Origin: Rhodospirillaceae bacterium
Lineage (GTDB): Bacteria > Pseudomonadota > Alphaproteobacteria > Kiloniellales > DSM-21159
Assembly: GCA_006969625.1 (NCBI GenBank)
Contig: CP030885.1
Span: 2,305,430-2,369,429, forward strand
Direction: 5' to 3'
DNA length: 64,000 bases
The position numbers were made by a program, and so were the translations under genes. The notes under the pieces were generated by a model, which had not been told where the DNA came from, made no database searches, and saw nothing but the letters and a program-made list of their open reading frames with translations. Each line of letters opens with the position of its first letter. Within the stretch, counting starts at the first letter, position 1. This document shows positions 8,502-16,712 of the stretch, piece by piece.

Positions 8502-9536
8502 ATGCGGCTGTACCGGCATTTCGAGCGCGTCCCCGAGGTCGGCCGCGGCGCCGTGGTCGCCATCGGCAATTTCGACGGCGTGCATCGCGGCCACCAGGCG
8601 GTGATCGATTCCGCGCGCCAGGCCGCCGAACGCGCCCGGGCACCGCTCGGGGTGATGACTTTCGAGCCACACCCGCGCCTGTTCTTCCAGCCGGAACAGC
8701 AGCCCTTCCGCCTGACCGCCTTCCGCACCAAGGCGCGCCTGATGCGTGCGCTCGGCGTCCAGCGTCTCTATGCCCTGCCCTTCACCAAGGCGCTGGCCGG
8801 GCTCGAGCCACAGGATTTCGTCGAGCGAGTTCTGGTCGGCGGGCTCGGCGTCCGCCACCTGGTGGTCGGCGACAACTTCCGCTTCGGGCGCAAGCGGGCG
8901 GGCGACGTGGAACTTCTCAGCGCCCTGGGAGCGCGGCACGGCTTCGGCACCAGCGTCCTGCAACCGGTCGGCGGCTCCGTGGCGGCAGCCTACTCCTCGA
9001 CACAGGTGCGCGCGTACCTGCGCGAGGGGAAGTCGACGCGGGCGGCGGTGATGCTCGGGCGCTACTGGGAGATCGAGGGCCGCGTGCGTCACGGCGCCAA
9101 GCGTGGCCGCGATTTCGGGTTTCCCACCGCCAACATCCGACTGCAGGGCAATCTCTTGCGGCCGGCCTTCGGCATCTATGCCGTGCGCGCCTGCATCGTC
9201 ACTGAGCGCACGGCCGTGGCCTGGCTGCCGGGTGTGGCGAACCTCGGGATCGCCCCGATGTACGGGTATGACGAGCCGCTGCTGGAAGTCCATCTCTTCG
9301 ACTATTCCGGCGAAATCTACGGGGCACATATGCGCGTTGCACTTGTCGACTACTTGCGCCCAGAACGCCGCTTCGACAGCGTCGAGGCGCTGAAGCGCCA
9401 GATGGGCGAGGATTCCCGGCGCGCCCGCCAGACGCTGGCCTGGGAGAGCTGGGACGGCGACTGGCCTGCCGGGCCGTTCCTGCGCCGCGGCGGGCCGCCG
9501 GGCGAGCGCCTCGACGCCGGAAAGGCTCGCGAATAG
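8502..9536 (+). CDS. ribF: Bifunctional riboflavin kinase / FAD synthetase
   Basis: Converts riboflavin to FMN and then FAD. The N-terminal adenylyltransferase half has the nucleotide-binding signature AIGNFDGVHRGHQAVI (about 20-35). It continues to VVGDNFRFGRKRAGD and SSTQVRAYLREG. The C-terminal riboflavin kinase half carries KRGRDFGFPTANI near 200-212 and GVANLGIAPMYG. At 344 residues it is a little longer than typical because of a Gly/Pro/Arg-rich tail. It follows the flavin reductase by 6 bases, with GAGGG upstream of its ATG. Confidence 0.95.
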   Translation: MRLYRHFERVPEVGRGAVVAIGNFDGVHRGHQAVIDSARQAAERARAPLGVMTFEPHPRLFFQPEQQPFRLTAFRTKARLMRALGVQRLYALPFTKALAGLEPQDFVERVLVGGLGVRHLVVGDNFRFGRKRAGDVELLSALGARHGFGTSVLQPVGGSVAAAYSSTQVRAYLREGKSTRAAVMLGRYWEIEGRVRHGAKRGRDFGFPTANIRLQGNLLRPAFGIYAVRACIVTERTAVAWLPGVANLGIAPMYGYDEPLLEVHLFDYSGEIYGAHMRVALVDYLRPERRFDSVEALKRQMGEDSRRARQTLAWESWDGDWPAGPFLRRGGPPGERLDAGKARE

Positions 9537-9801
9537 CGCGAGCCGCGGAAGTCCCTTTCGCCCTCCACTGCCCCTCTTCTTGTCAAGCGAAAAGGGCTTG
9601 TGCGACTCGCCATAACACTCTCAGGCTTCATCCTGCTCGGGTGCATTCGCCAGGATGTACGCGAGTCAGGCGTCGGTCGGAGCCATGGTCGGTTCGGGCA
9701 CAGGTTCCGGGACCTATCGCCAAGACCTGTGTATTGGAGGCTCGTCTCGCGGCCGCTGTCGCGAAGGGCGGCGGGCCTCCGGGTGCGAGAGGGGACCCGT
9801 A

Positions 9802-10710
9802 ATGGCAAGCACCGCGCGATCGAAGACGACCAGGACGAAGGCCGCCGCAACACCTGTCGCTGCGAACAAGCCGGCCGCCAAGCCCGCGACCCGAAAGCCT
9901 GCGCCGAAGCTCAGCCGGCTGGACCGCCTCGTCGGGAAAATCTCCAAGCGGATCGAAACCGTGTCCGGACAGGTCGACAAGCAAATTTCGGCCATCGAAA
10001 ACTCTATCGGCAAAGACATTTCGAGTGCGAAGTTGAAGCAGCACCTGAAGTCGCTGGCCGGAGAGCTCGATAAGCTGGAGAAGGCTTCGAGCAAAAAGCT
10101 GGAGAAGTTGGAGAAGACGGTCGAGCAGGAGCTGAAGAAGCTGACCGGCAGCTTCGAGAAGAAGGCCAAGGCCCAGGCGGCCAAGGCGAAGAAGGAAGCG
10201 GCCACCGGCAAGAACGCGACGACGGCCAAGGGCGCCGCCGAGAAGTCCGGTACGGCGGCAAAGTCCGCCACCCGGAAACCCGCAACCGCGAAACCTGCGG
10301 GCGGGACTGGCAAGACGGCAGCCAAGCCGGCCACCGGCACGAGGACGAGAGGCGGCGGCACCGCCGGGGTGAAGACCTCCGCCCCGCGTTCGGCCAACAC
10401 GAAATCGGCCAACACGAAGTCGGCCAACACGAAGTCGGCCGGCGCATCCAAGGCCCCGCGCAAGTCGGCCGGCTCGCCCTCTGCCGCCAAGGCGGCGGGC
10501 GGTGCGAAGAAGACCGCGAAGACAGGAGCAGCGGCAGCGAAGTCGAGGGCTTCCAAGGCCCCGGCGGCGAAGTCCGCGACCGCCAAGTCGAGCACCGCAA
10601 AGCCGGCCGCCAAGGGGACGAGCCGCTCGGCGGCCAAGCCCAGGCGTGCCGCCGCAACCAGGACCGGCCCGACACCGGCTGTACCGAGCAGCAGCGGCTC
10701 CGGCGGCTGA
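9802..10710 (+). CDS. Histone H1-like, Lys/Ala-rich protein with central coiled coil
   Basis: A 302-residue, extremely basic protein. Residues 1-40 are Ala/Lys/Pro-rich. About 40-125 form a likely coiled coil (ISKRIETVSGQ through KLEKASSKKLEKLEKTVEQ). The remainder is low-complexity AKS/AAK repeats like the tail of eukaryotic H1 and bacterial H1-like nucleoid proteins. Three perfect SANTK pentapeptides lie at the DNA repeat at 10393-10437. I infer DNA binding and compaction from composition only; a phasin-like or structural role is possible given the coiled coil. The ATG at 9802 has a GAGAGGGG ribosome-binding site. Confidence 0.6.
   Translation: MASTARSKTTRTKAAATPVAANKPAAKPATRKPAPKLSRLDRLVGKISKRIETVSGQVDKQISAIENSIGKDISSAKLKQHLKSLAGELDKLEKASSKKLEKLEKTVEQELKKLTGSFEKKAKAQAAKAKKEAATGKNATTAKGAAEKSGTAAKSATRKPATAKPAGGTGKTAAKPATGTRTRGGGTAGVKTSAPRSANTKSANTKSANTKSAGASKAPRKSAGSPSAAKAAGGAKKTAKTGAAAAKSRASKAPAAKSATAKSSTAKPAAKGTSRSAAKPRRAAATRTGPTPAVPSSSGSGG
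10393..10437 (+). repeat. Three tandem 15-bp coding repeats
   Basis: Three near-identical copies of a 15-base unit (TCGGCCAACACGAAa/g) code for SANTK three times in the basic tail of the H1-like protein. The copies differ at one wobble base, so the array is recent or actively homogenised, and its copy number could vary between strains. It is too short and spacer-free to be a CRISPR. Confidence 0.8.
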
Positions 10711-10737
10711 GCGCGCTTGCGAGTCGATCGCCGTCCA

Positions 10738-10773
10738 GGGAAGGCGTCGGAGTCGGCGCCTTTCCTTGCGGCG
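10738..10773 (+). terminator. Possible terminator after the H1-like gene
   Basis: GGAAGGCG and the partly complementary CGCCTTTCC face each other around a GC-rich loop just after the stop codon. The stem is imperfect and the T-run is short, so this is only a weak candidate. Confidence 0.3.
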
Positions 10774-10814
10774 GTCCGCCCTTCTGCGGCTTTACCACTG
10801 CGCCTGAGCGGAGG

Positions 10815-11276
10815 TTACGAGGAGACGCCCCGACAGCGTCGCTTTTGCGGCCGTTCGCCCGGCGTGGCCGTCGGCGCCACGACACCACCCGAGGGCATTC
10901 GGTTCGCCTCGAGCAGGCGATGCAGGGTCAGCAGGCCGACGACCCGCGCACCTTCGGTCACCGGCATCTGCTCCAGCTTGCCGTCCAGGACGAGCGTCAG
11001 GGCCTCCTCGAGCGAAGCCTCCGGTGCGACCGTCGGCGGCATGCCCACGACAACCTGCGCAAGCGTGGTCCGGTCGGGGTCGTGGCCGAGGGCGACCACT
11101 TGCACACCGGCATCCCGCGCGCCGAAGACCCCTAAGGGCCGGTCGCCGTCGCAGACCAGCAGACAGCCGACACCAGTCAGCCGCATGAGCTGACAGGCTT
11201 CACGCACACTGGTGTCTGCCGACACCCTGACGACCCGGTCGCGCCCCAAGAGATCGCCAACCCGACGATACTGCAT
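10815..11276 (-). CDS. Tandem CBS-domain protein
   Basis: A 153-residue cytoplasmic protein made of one Bateman module. The first CBS repeat covers VVRVSADTSVREACQLM to PLGVFGARD, the second PPTVAPEASLEEALTLV to RVVGLLTLHRLLEA. Such stand-alone modules usually bind adenine nucleotides and regulate a partner; the partner here is not evident. The C-terminal 30 residues are basic and probably disordered. The ATG at 11276 has an excellent GAGGAG site 5 bases upstream and is preferred to an upstream in-frame start at 11348. It is convergent with the H1-like gene. Confidence 0.85.
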   Translation of the reverse strand: MQYRRVGDLLGRDRVVRVSADTSVREACQLMRLTGVGCLLVCDGDRPLGVFGARDAGVQVVALGHDPDRTTLAQVVVGMPPTVAPEASLEEALTLVLDGKLEQMPVTEGARVVGLLTLHRLLEANRMPSGGVVAPTATPGERPQKRRCRGVSS

Positions 11277-11500
11277 GCCCGCTCCTCGTCCCGCGCGGCG
11301 GCACGGCATGCGATCGGTCGATTGGAAGCTCCCGGCCGACTCACACACGCCGTCGAACGCGCCCTGGAGGCGTCAGTCGCCTCCACGTGGTTCATCGCCA
11401 GGAAGCGAAACTCTAGCGTGGCTGCGGGGAATGGCAATGGGCTACGGACGACCGCGCGAAAACCGCGCAGCCACGCGCACGACCCCCGAACCGCCGCGCC

Positions 11501-11857
11501 TTACGCGGTGGTGTCGAGGGCTTTGGGATTCGCTTCCCGTACACGGGCTAGGACGCTGTCGTGCAGCAGCTTGTGAACCTCCGGATCGCCGTCGAAGCGT
11601 CCGGCCCGCAGCGCCGCCGCCAGCTCGCGGCCGAGCGTCGCCGGATCCCCGGCTTTGCCGAGCAAACGGGCCAAAGCCGCTGTCTCATCCTGCAGCCAGC
11701 CGTCGCCCTGCTCCAGCTCGCGGCGCACGATACCGATGGCCGCCGTCACCAGCAGCGCCATGTAGCGCTGCTCGCCGGAGAGCTGGGGTGCCAGGTCTTC
11801 GGCAAGGACCCGCCCCGCCTCGGCCAAAAGCTCGGCGCCGCTCGGACGGTCACGCAT
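11501..11857 (-). CDS. DUF6285 protein, likely LvaB-like partner of the kinase
   Basis: About 118 residues, mostly helical, with no catalytic motif (GAELLAEAGRVLAEDLAP, GEQRYMALLVTAAIGIVRRE, DPEVHKLLHDSVLARV). I place it in DUF6285, a small family found beside APH-type kinases and acyl-CoA dehydrogenases. In Pseudomonas putida the small protein LvaB is needed for activity of the LvaA kinase on 4-hydroxyacyl-CoA; the position here suggests the same role. Its ATG at 11857 lies inside the end of the kinase gene (8-base overlap), so translation is coupled. It is the last gene of the five-gene operon. Confidence 0.72.
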   Translation of the reverse strand: MRDRPSGAELLAEAGRVLAEDLAPQLSGEQRYMALLVTAAIGIVRRELEQGDGWLQDETAALARLLGKAGDPATLGRELAAALRAGRFDGDPEVHKLLHDSVLARVREANPKALDTTA

Positions 11858-12887
11858 CGCTCGCACTCCAGGTGCCGGGTTCGGTCAGCCGCAGCAGCGC
11901 CATGTCCAGCTCCGCCGCCCGCCGGCCGGTCAGTGCCAGGTCGAGGCTCGCTTCGGCGCCGGAGACATGCCGTTCGCCCTGCTGCAGGGCGATGACATCC
12001 CAGCGGATGTGCGCCATCACCTCCCAATAGGCCACGCGCTGCGGGTCGATACCGACGCCGGCCTCGGCTTCGTACCCGCGATAGAAGGATTCGCGCGGGG
12101 CGATGCCGCCGGCCTCCAGCTCCGGCTTGCCGAAGCGCCAGCAGGCGGCGCAGAACCAGCCCAGGTCGCAGGCCGGATCGCCCCATTCGGCGAACTCCCA
12201 GTCCAGGACGGCGGTCAACCCGGCCTCGTCGACCATGTAATTCCCGGTTCGGAAGTCGCGGTGCACCAGGCAGACCGTCTCGGGCGGCGGCGGCGCATGC
12301 AGTTCGGCCCAGCGCAGCGCCCACTCGACGGTCGGGCGCGGGATCTCCAGCGCATCAAGGAAGTGGCGCAAGCGAGCCACGTCGGCCAGGGCCGGGTCGG
12401 GCGGTGGCGCACCGAGGAATTCGAGCCCCTCGTGAGGCGGCCGGATGCTGTGGATGCGGGCCAGTTCGCGGCCCAGACGCTCGGCCAGCGCGTCGCGATC
12501 CGGCGCCAGGCGCAGGTCCTTGACGACTTTGCTGCCCAGCGCGACGCCCTCGGCCTTGCGCATTACCTGAAAGGCCTTGCCGAGCACCTGCGGATCTTCG
12601 CAGAGCCACAGCGGCTCCGGCACCGTGACGCCGGCCGCCAGCGCGGCGCGCAGCAGCGCGAACTCCTCGGCGCGGCTGTGGCTGACGGCGACGCCGGAGG
12701 GGGCGTCAGTGCGAAGCACCAACTCCTGCCGCCCGGCGAAGGCACCACCCTGCACATCGATTTCCAGCAGCCAGTTCTCCTGGATGGCGCCGCCGCTCAG
12801 CGGACGTGCCTCGGCGATCGAGACGTGGTCGGCCCCGGCCGCTTGCCGCATCCAGGCCTCCAAGGCCTCCTTGCTTTCCTGGAGCAC
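11850..12887 (-). CDS. APH-type phosphotransferase, predicted 4-hydroxyacyl-CoA kinase (LvaA/ACAD10-11-like)
   Basis: A 345-residue aminoglycoside-phosphotransferase-fold kinase with the catalytic loop HRDFRTGN (about 209-216, base Asp 211) and the metal-binding segment DWEFAEWGDP (229-238). The family found beside acyl-CoA dehydrogenases is not for antibiotics. In ACAD10/11 of animals and LvaA of Pseudomonas it phosphorylates 4-hydroxyacyl-CoA so that a dehydrogenase-like enzyme can eliminate phosphate. The GTG at 12887 lies 9 bases after the dehydrogenase stop, with GGAGG upstream; no ATG gives a full domain. The downstream DUF6285 start overlaps its stop by 8 bases. Confidence 0.8.
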   Translation of the reverse strand: MLQESKEALEAWMRQAAGADHVSIAEARPLSGGAIQENWLLEIDVQGGAFAGRQELVLRTDAPSGVAVSHSRAEEFALLRAALAAGVTVPEPLWLCEDPQVLGKAFQVMRKAEGVALGSKVVKDLRLAPDRDALAERLGRELARIHSIRPPHEGLEFLGAPPPDPALADVARLRHFLDALEIPRPTVEWALRWAELHAPPPPETVCLVHRDFRTGNYMVDEAGLTAVLDWEFAEWGDPACDLGWFCAACWRFGKPELEAGGIAPRESFYRGYEAEAGVGIDPQRVAYWEVMAHIRWDVIALQQGERHVSGAEASLDLALTGRRAAELDMALLRLTEPGTWSASDA

Positions 12888-12895
12888 AGTCCCGC

Positions 12896-14113
12896 CTAGG
12901 CCTCCGCCCCATCCCAGGCGAAGAAGTCCTGGCCCTCCTGCATCAGGAAGCGCGAGAGCACCATGCGGTGCACCTCGCTGGCGCCGTCGACGAGACGCGC
13001 CTGGCGGGCGTAGCGGTACATCCACTCCAGCGGCGTGTCCTTGGAGTAGCCGCGCGCGCCGCAGAGCTGGATCGCCGTGTCGACGGCGGTGTGCAGGGTG
13101 TCGGCCACCTGGATCTTGGCCATGGAGACCTCCTTGCGGGCGAAGTCGCCGCTGTCGAGCTTGGCGGCGGCGCGCATGGTCAGAAGCCGGCCGATCTCGA
13201 TCTGCATGGCGGCATGCCCGAGCAGGCCTTGCACCGATTCCCGCTCGGCCAGCTTGACGCCGAAGCCCGCGCGCTCCTGCACGTAGGCCGTGGCGATCTC
13301 CAACGCACGCTTGGCCATGCCGAGCCAGCGCATGCAGTGGGTCAGCCGTGCGGTACCCAGGCGGATCTGGGTGACCTTCAGGCCGTCGCCGACCTGCAGC
13401 AGCAGGTTCTCCTCGGGGATCTCGAGGCCCTCGAAGATCAGTTCGCAGTGGCCGCCGTGCTCCTCCGGCCCCATGATCGGGATGCGCCGTTCGATGCGCC
13501 AGCCAGGCTGGTCGCGGTCGAACAGGAAGGCGCTGAGGTGCTTGCGCGTGTCGGCGGTTTCCGGGTTGGTGCGGGCGACCAGGATGAAGTGCTGCGCCAC
13601 GCCAGCGCCGGTGATGTACCACTTGTGGCCGTTGACCACCCATCGATCGCCCTTCTTCTCGGCGAGCGTGCGGATCATGCCAGGGTCCGAGCCGCCACCG
13701 GGATGCGGCTCGGTCATGGCGAAGGCCGATCGCACCCGCCCGTCGACGATCGGCTGCAGCCAACGCTCCTTCTGCGCCGCGGTGCCGACCTTCTCCAGCA
13801 CGATCATGTTGCCGTCGTCGGGTGCGGCGGAATTGAAGCAGACCGGGCCGAAGATGGAGCGGCCCATCTCCTCGTAGCAGGCGGCCATGCCGACCACGGG
13901 CAGGCCCTGCCCGCGGCGCGCCTTGGGCATCTGCAGCGACCAGAGACCGGCGGCGCGGGCCTTGGCCTGCATCTCCTGCAGCAAGTCGAAGCGGATGTTC
14001 TCGTGCGCGTCGTAGCTGGCCGGATCGGCCTCCAGCGGCAGGATTTCCTCTGCCACGAAGGCGCGGATCTCCCGGCGCAGGCGCTCCGCCTCGGGCGGCA
14101 GGGCGAAGTCCAT
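12896..14113 (-). CDS. Acyl-CoA dehydrogenase family protein (ACAD10/11, LvaC-like)
   Basis: A 405-residue flavoprotein of the acyl-CoA dehydrogenase fold. Visible family segments are FAMTEPHPGGGSDP (FAD/substrate loop), WVVNGHKWYITGAG, and the C-terminal CGARGYSKDTPLEWMYR and DGASEVHRMVLSR. Within this operon it more likely acts as LvaC-type enzyme, turning 4-phosphoacyl-CoA to enoyl-CoA and on to 3-hydroxyacyl-CoA, than as a plain beta-oxidation dehydrogenase; this is inference from neighbours. The ATG has a GAGAGGAG ribosome-binding site. It sits 30 bases after the SDR gene. Confidence 0.85.
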   Translation of the reverse strand: MDFALPPEAERLRREIRAFVAEEILPLEADPASYDAHENIRFDLLQEMQAKARAAGLWSLQMPKARRGQGLPVVGMAACYEEMGRSIFGPVCFNSAAPDDGNMIVLEKVGTAAQKERWLQPIVDGRVRSAFAMTEPHPGGGSDPGMIRTLAEKKGDRWVVNGHKWYITGAGVAQHFILVARTNPETADTRKHLSAFLFDRDQPGWRIERRIPIMGPEEHGGHCELIFEGLEIPEENLLLQVGDGLKVTQIRLGTARLTHCMRWLGMAKRALEIATAYVQERAGFGVKLAERESVQGLLGHAAMQIEIGRLLTMRAAAKLDSGDFARKEVSMAKIQVADTLHTAVDTAIQLCGARGYSKDTPLEWMYRYARQARLVDGASEVHRMVLSRFLMQEGQDFFAWDGAEA

Positions 14114-14143
14114 CGGTGCTCCTCTCGTGTGGTCCCGCTCGTG

Positions 14144-14905
14144 CTACACCACCGCCGACTGCCCGCCGTCGACCGCGATCACGGCCCCAGTCATGGCTCG
14201 CGAGGCATCCGAGGCGAGCAGCAGCAGCGGCCCGTCCAGGTCGCCCAGCTCGACGAAGCGGCGCTGCGGAATGCGCTTGAGCAGCGCCTCCCCGGCCTCG
14301 CTCTCCAGGAAAGCGCGGTTGATGTCCGTCTTCACGTAGCCCGGCGCCAGCGCGTTCACCCGCACCTCGTGGCGCGCCAGCTCGGCGGCCAGCGCGCGGG
14401 TCAGGTTGATCAGCCCGGCCTTCGCCGCGCAGTAGCTGGCGACCTGCCCCGTGCCGCCGAGCCCGAGGATCGAGGCGATGTTGACGATGCTGCCGCCGTG
14501 GCCCAGCCGCACCATGTGGCGGGCGGCCTCCTGCGCCACCAGCCAGGCGCCGGTCAGGTTGGTGCCGACCACGCGGTCCCAGTCATCTTCGCTCATGTCC
14601 AGGGCCGGTTTCGAGTCGGCGACGCCGGCGTTGTTCACCAGCACATGGATCGGTCCCAGCTCGGTCTCGGCGCAGCCCACGGCGGCGCGCACCGAGGCGC
14701 CGTCGCGCACGTCCAGCGCGATCGGCAGGGCTCGGCCACCGAAGGCCTCGATCTCGGCCTCCAGCTCTTCCAGCTTGTCGGTGCGGCGGGCGGCGATGCC
14801 GACGCGCGCACCGGCGCTCGCCAGGGTCCGCGCGAAGTGCCGGCCGAGGCCGCTGGAGGCGCCGGTGACGAGGATGTTCTTGCCGGTAAGGTCGAAGGAA
14901 TGCAT
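14144..14905 (-). CDS. Short-chain dehydrogenase/reductase (LvaD-like position)
   Basis: A classical SDR of 253 residues: cofactor loop TGASSGLG (14-21), NNAG (91-94), catalytic Ser 145, Tyr 158 and Lys 162 in the SYCAAKAG segment, and PGYVKTDIN. The absence of an acid after the second strand and the arginines AARRTDK suggest NADP(H). In the lva-type pathway this enzyme would interconvert the 4-keto and 4-hydroxy acyl-CoA; a 3-hydroxyacyl-CoA or unrelated alcohol substrate cannot be excluded. It starts 4 bases after the CoA-ligase stop and is clearly in the same operon. Confidence 0.85.
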   Translation of the reverse strand: MHSFDLTGKNILVTGASSGLGRHFARTLASAGARVGIAARRTDKLEELEAEIEAFGGRALPIALDVRDGASVRAAVGCAETELGPIHVLVNNAGVADSKPALDMSEDDWDRVVGTNLTGAWLVAQEAARHMVRLGHGGSIVNIASILGLGGTGQVASYCAAKAGLINLTRALAAELARHEVRVNALAPGYVKTDINRAFLESEAGEALLKRIPQRRFVELGDLDGPLLLLASDASRAMTGAVIAVDGGQSAVV

Positions 14906-14909
14906 GGGG

Positions 14910-16562
14910 TTACGAGAGGGCCTTGGCGTCTTCTCGAAGGACGAACTTCTGGATCTTGCCGGTCGAGGTTTTCGGCAATTCGCGGAAGATCACTGTTTTC
15001 GGCGCCTTGTAGTGGGCCAGGCTCTCGCGGCAGAAGGCGACGATCTCCTCCGCGCTCGCCTCCTCGCCTGGCTTCAGGGTGACGAAGGCGCAGGGCGTTT
15101 CGCCCCAAGTCTCGTCGGGACGGGCGACGACCGCGGCCTCCAGCACCTTCGGATGCCGGTACAGAGCCTCCTCCACCTCCAGCGAGGAGATGTTCTCGCC
15201 GCCCGAGATGATGATGTCCTTGGAGCGGTCCTTGACCTCGATGTAGCCGTCCGGGTGCAGCACCCCGAGGTCGCCGGTGTGGAACCAGCCGCCGGCGAAG
15301 GCCGTGTCGGTGGCCGTCGGGTTCTTCAGGTAGCCCTTCATCACCGTGTTGCCGCGCAACATCAGCTCGCCCATGCTCTCACCGTCGTGCGGCACCTGCT
15401 GCATGGTCTCGGGGTCGAGGACCGTCGCCTCCTCCAGCGTCAAGTAGTTGACTCCCTGGCGCGCCATGCGGCTGGCCCGCGCCTCCAGGTTCAGCTCCGC
15501 CCAGTCGTCCTGCGCGGCGCAGAAGGTCGCCGGGCCGTAGGATTCGGTCAGGCCGTAGGCATGCACCACGCGGAAGCCCTGCTTTTCCATGTTGGCGATG
15601 ACCGTGGAGGGCGGTGCGGCGCCGCCGGTGACCACCAGGACCGGGTTGGGCAGGTCGCGCCGCGCCTCGGCCGGGGCATGCGCCAGCATGTTCAGCACGA
15701 TCGGCGCGCCGCACATGTGGGTGACGCCCTCGCGCTCGATCAGCGCGTAGACCAGCTTGGGGTCCACTCGCCGCAGGCACACGTGTGTCGCGTGCGCCGC
15801 CGTGACGCCCCAGGTGAAGGTCCAGCCCGAGCAGTGGAACATCGGCAGCGTCCAGAGATAGACGCTCGAGCGGTCCAGGCCGTAGGTCATCGCCTGGCCC
15901 ATGGCGTTCAGGTAGGCGCCGCGGTGATGGTAGACCACGCCCTTCGGGTTGCCGGTGGTGCCCGAGGTGTAGAGCAGGCAGAGCGCCTGCCATTCGTCGT
16001 CGGGCAGGCGCCAAGGGAAGTCCGGGTCGCCTTCGGCGAGCAACGCTTCGTAATCCAGCTCGCCCAGCGCCTTGCCGCGTTCGCCGCCCTGCGCCTCGGT
16101 CAGCGGGTCGTCGATGTCGATCACCAGCGGGCGCTTGGACGCCTGGTTCAGCGCGCGCTCCATCACCGGCGCGAACTCCCGGTCGGTGATCAGCGCCTTC
16201 GCCTCGCCGTGCTCCAGGATGAAGGCGAGGTTCGCGGCGTCGAGCCGGATGTTCAGCGGATTGAGCACGCAGCCGGCCAGCGGCACGCCGAAATGCGCCT
16301 CCAGCAGCGCCGGCACGTTGGGCGCCATGATCGCCACGGTGTCGCCCTTGCCGAGGCCGCGCTTCTGCAGCGCCGAGGCCAGGCGGCGGGCCCGCGCACC
16401 GGTCTCGCGGTAGGTGTAGACGCGGTCGTGCACGACCGCCGGCTTGTCCGGATAGACCGCCGCCGCGCGCTTCAGGAAACTGAGCGGCGAGAGTGCCGCC
16501 CAGTTGGCGGCGGTGCGCGCCAGGTCGCGCTCGTAGATCGACGGATGGCCCTCTGCGGCCAT
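14910..16562 (-). CDS. Acyl-CoA synthetase (AMP-binding family), first gene of the lva-like operon
   Basis: A 550-residue ANL-superfamily ligase that activates a carboxylic acid to its CoA thioester through an acyl-adenylate. Motifs are LLYTSGTTGNPKG (about 197-209), the gate YGLTESYGP, the hinge GWFHTGDLGVLHPDGY with KDRSKDIIISGGENIS, and the catalytic lysine in KTSTGKIQKF. The sequence resembles short/medium-chain and methylthiopropionyl-CoA ligases more than long-chain FadD. In the operon it would load the 4-hydroxy or 4-oxo acid (LvaE role). The ATG at 16562 has AGGGGAGG upstream; the longer open frame to its left is not conserved. Confidence 0.87.
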   Translation of the reverse strand: MAAEGHPSIYERDLARTAANWAALSPLSFLKRAAAVYPDKPAVVHDRVYTYRETGARARRLASALQKRGLGKGDTVAIMAPNVPALLEAHFGVPLAGCVLNPLNIRLDAANLAFILEHGEAKALITDREFAPVMERALNQASKRPLVIDIDDPLTEAQGGERGKALGELDYEALLAEGDPDFPWRLPDDEWQALCLLYTSGTTGNPKGVVYHHRGAYLNAMGQAMTYGLDRSSVYLWTLPMFHCSGWTFTWGVTAAHATHVCLRRVDPKLVYALIEREGVTHMCGAPIVLNMLAHAPAEARRDLPNPVLVVTGGAAPPSTVIANMEKQGFRVVHAYGLTESYGPATFCAAQDDWAELNLEARASRMARQGVNYLTLEEATVLDPETMQQVPHDGESMGELMLRGNTVMKGYLKNPTATDTAFAGGWFHTGDLGVLHPDGYIEVKDRSKDIIISGGENISSLEVEEALYRHPKVLEAAVVARPDETWGETPCAFVTLKPGEEASAEEIVAFCRESLAHYKAPKTVIFRELPKTSTGKIQKFVLREDAKALS

Positions 16563-16712
16563 GGTGCCTCCCCTGCCGTCGTGTCGTTCGCCCTTCGCCG
16601 GCGAGCATAGAGAGGCGCGGCCCGGCAAACCAGACCCAGGATATCGGCGCCAGTGGGCTCCTCGCCGGGGCGAAGCTTGCGCGCCGTCCATCGAGGCGCC
16701 AAGTTCGCGGCC

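Noticed and set aside
9600..9700. Lipoprotein-like start (LSGFILLGC) before the H1-like gene
   Set aside because: No ribosome-binding site, and the frame turns Arg-rich at once and overlaps the H1-like gene in another frame; probably chance.
10393..10437. Short tandem repeats considered as a CRISPR
   Set aside because: The units are 15 bases, contiguous and coding, without spacers.
11850..12887. APH-fold gene considered as an antibiotic-resistance gene
   Set aside because: Its operon with an acyl-CoA dehydrogenase, SDR, CoA ligase and DUF6285 points to acyl-CoA metabolism.
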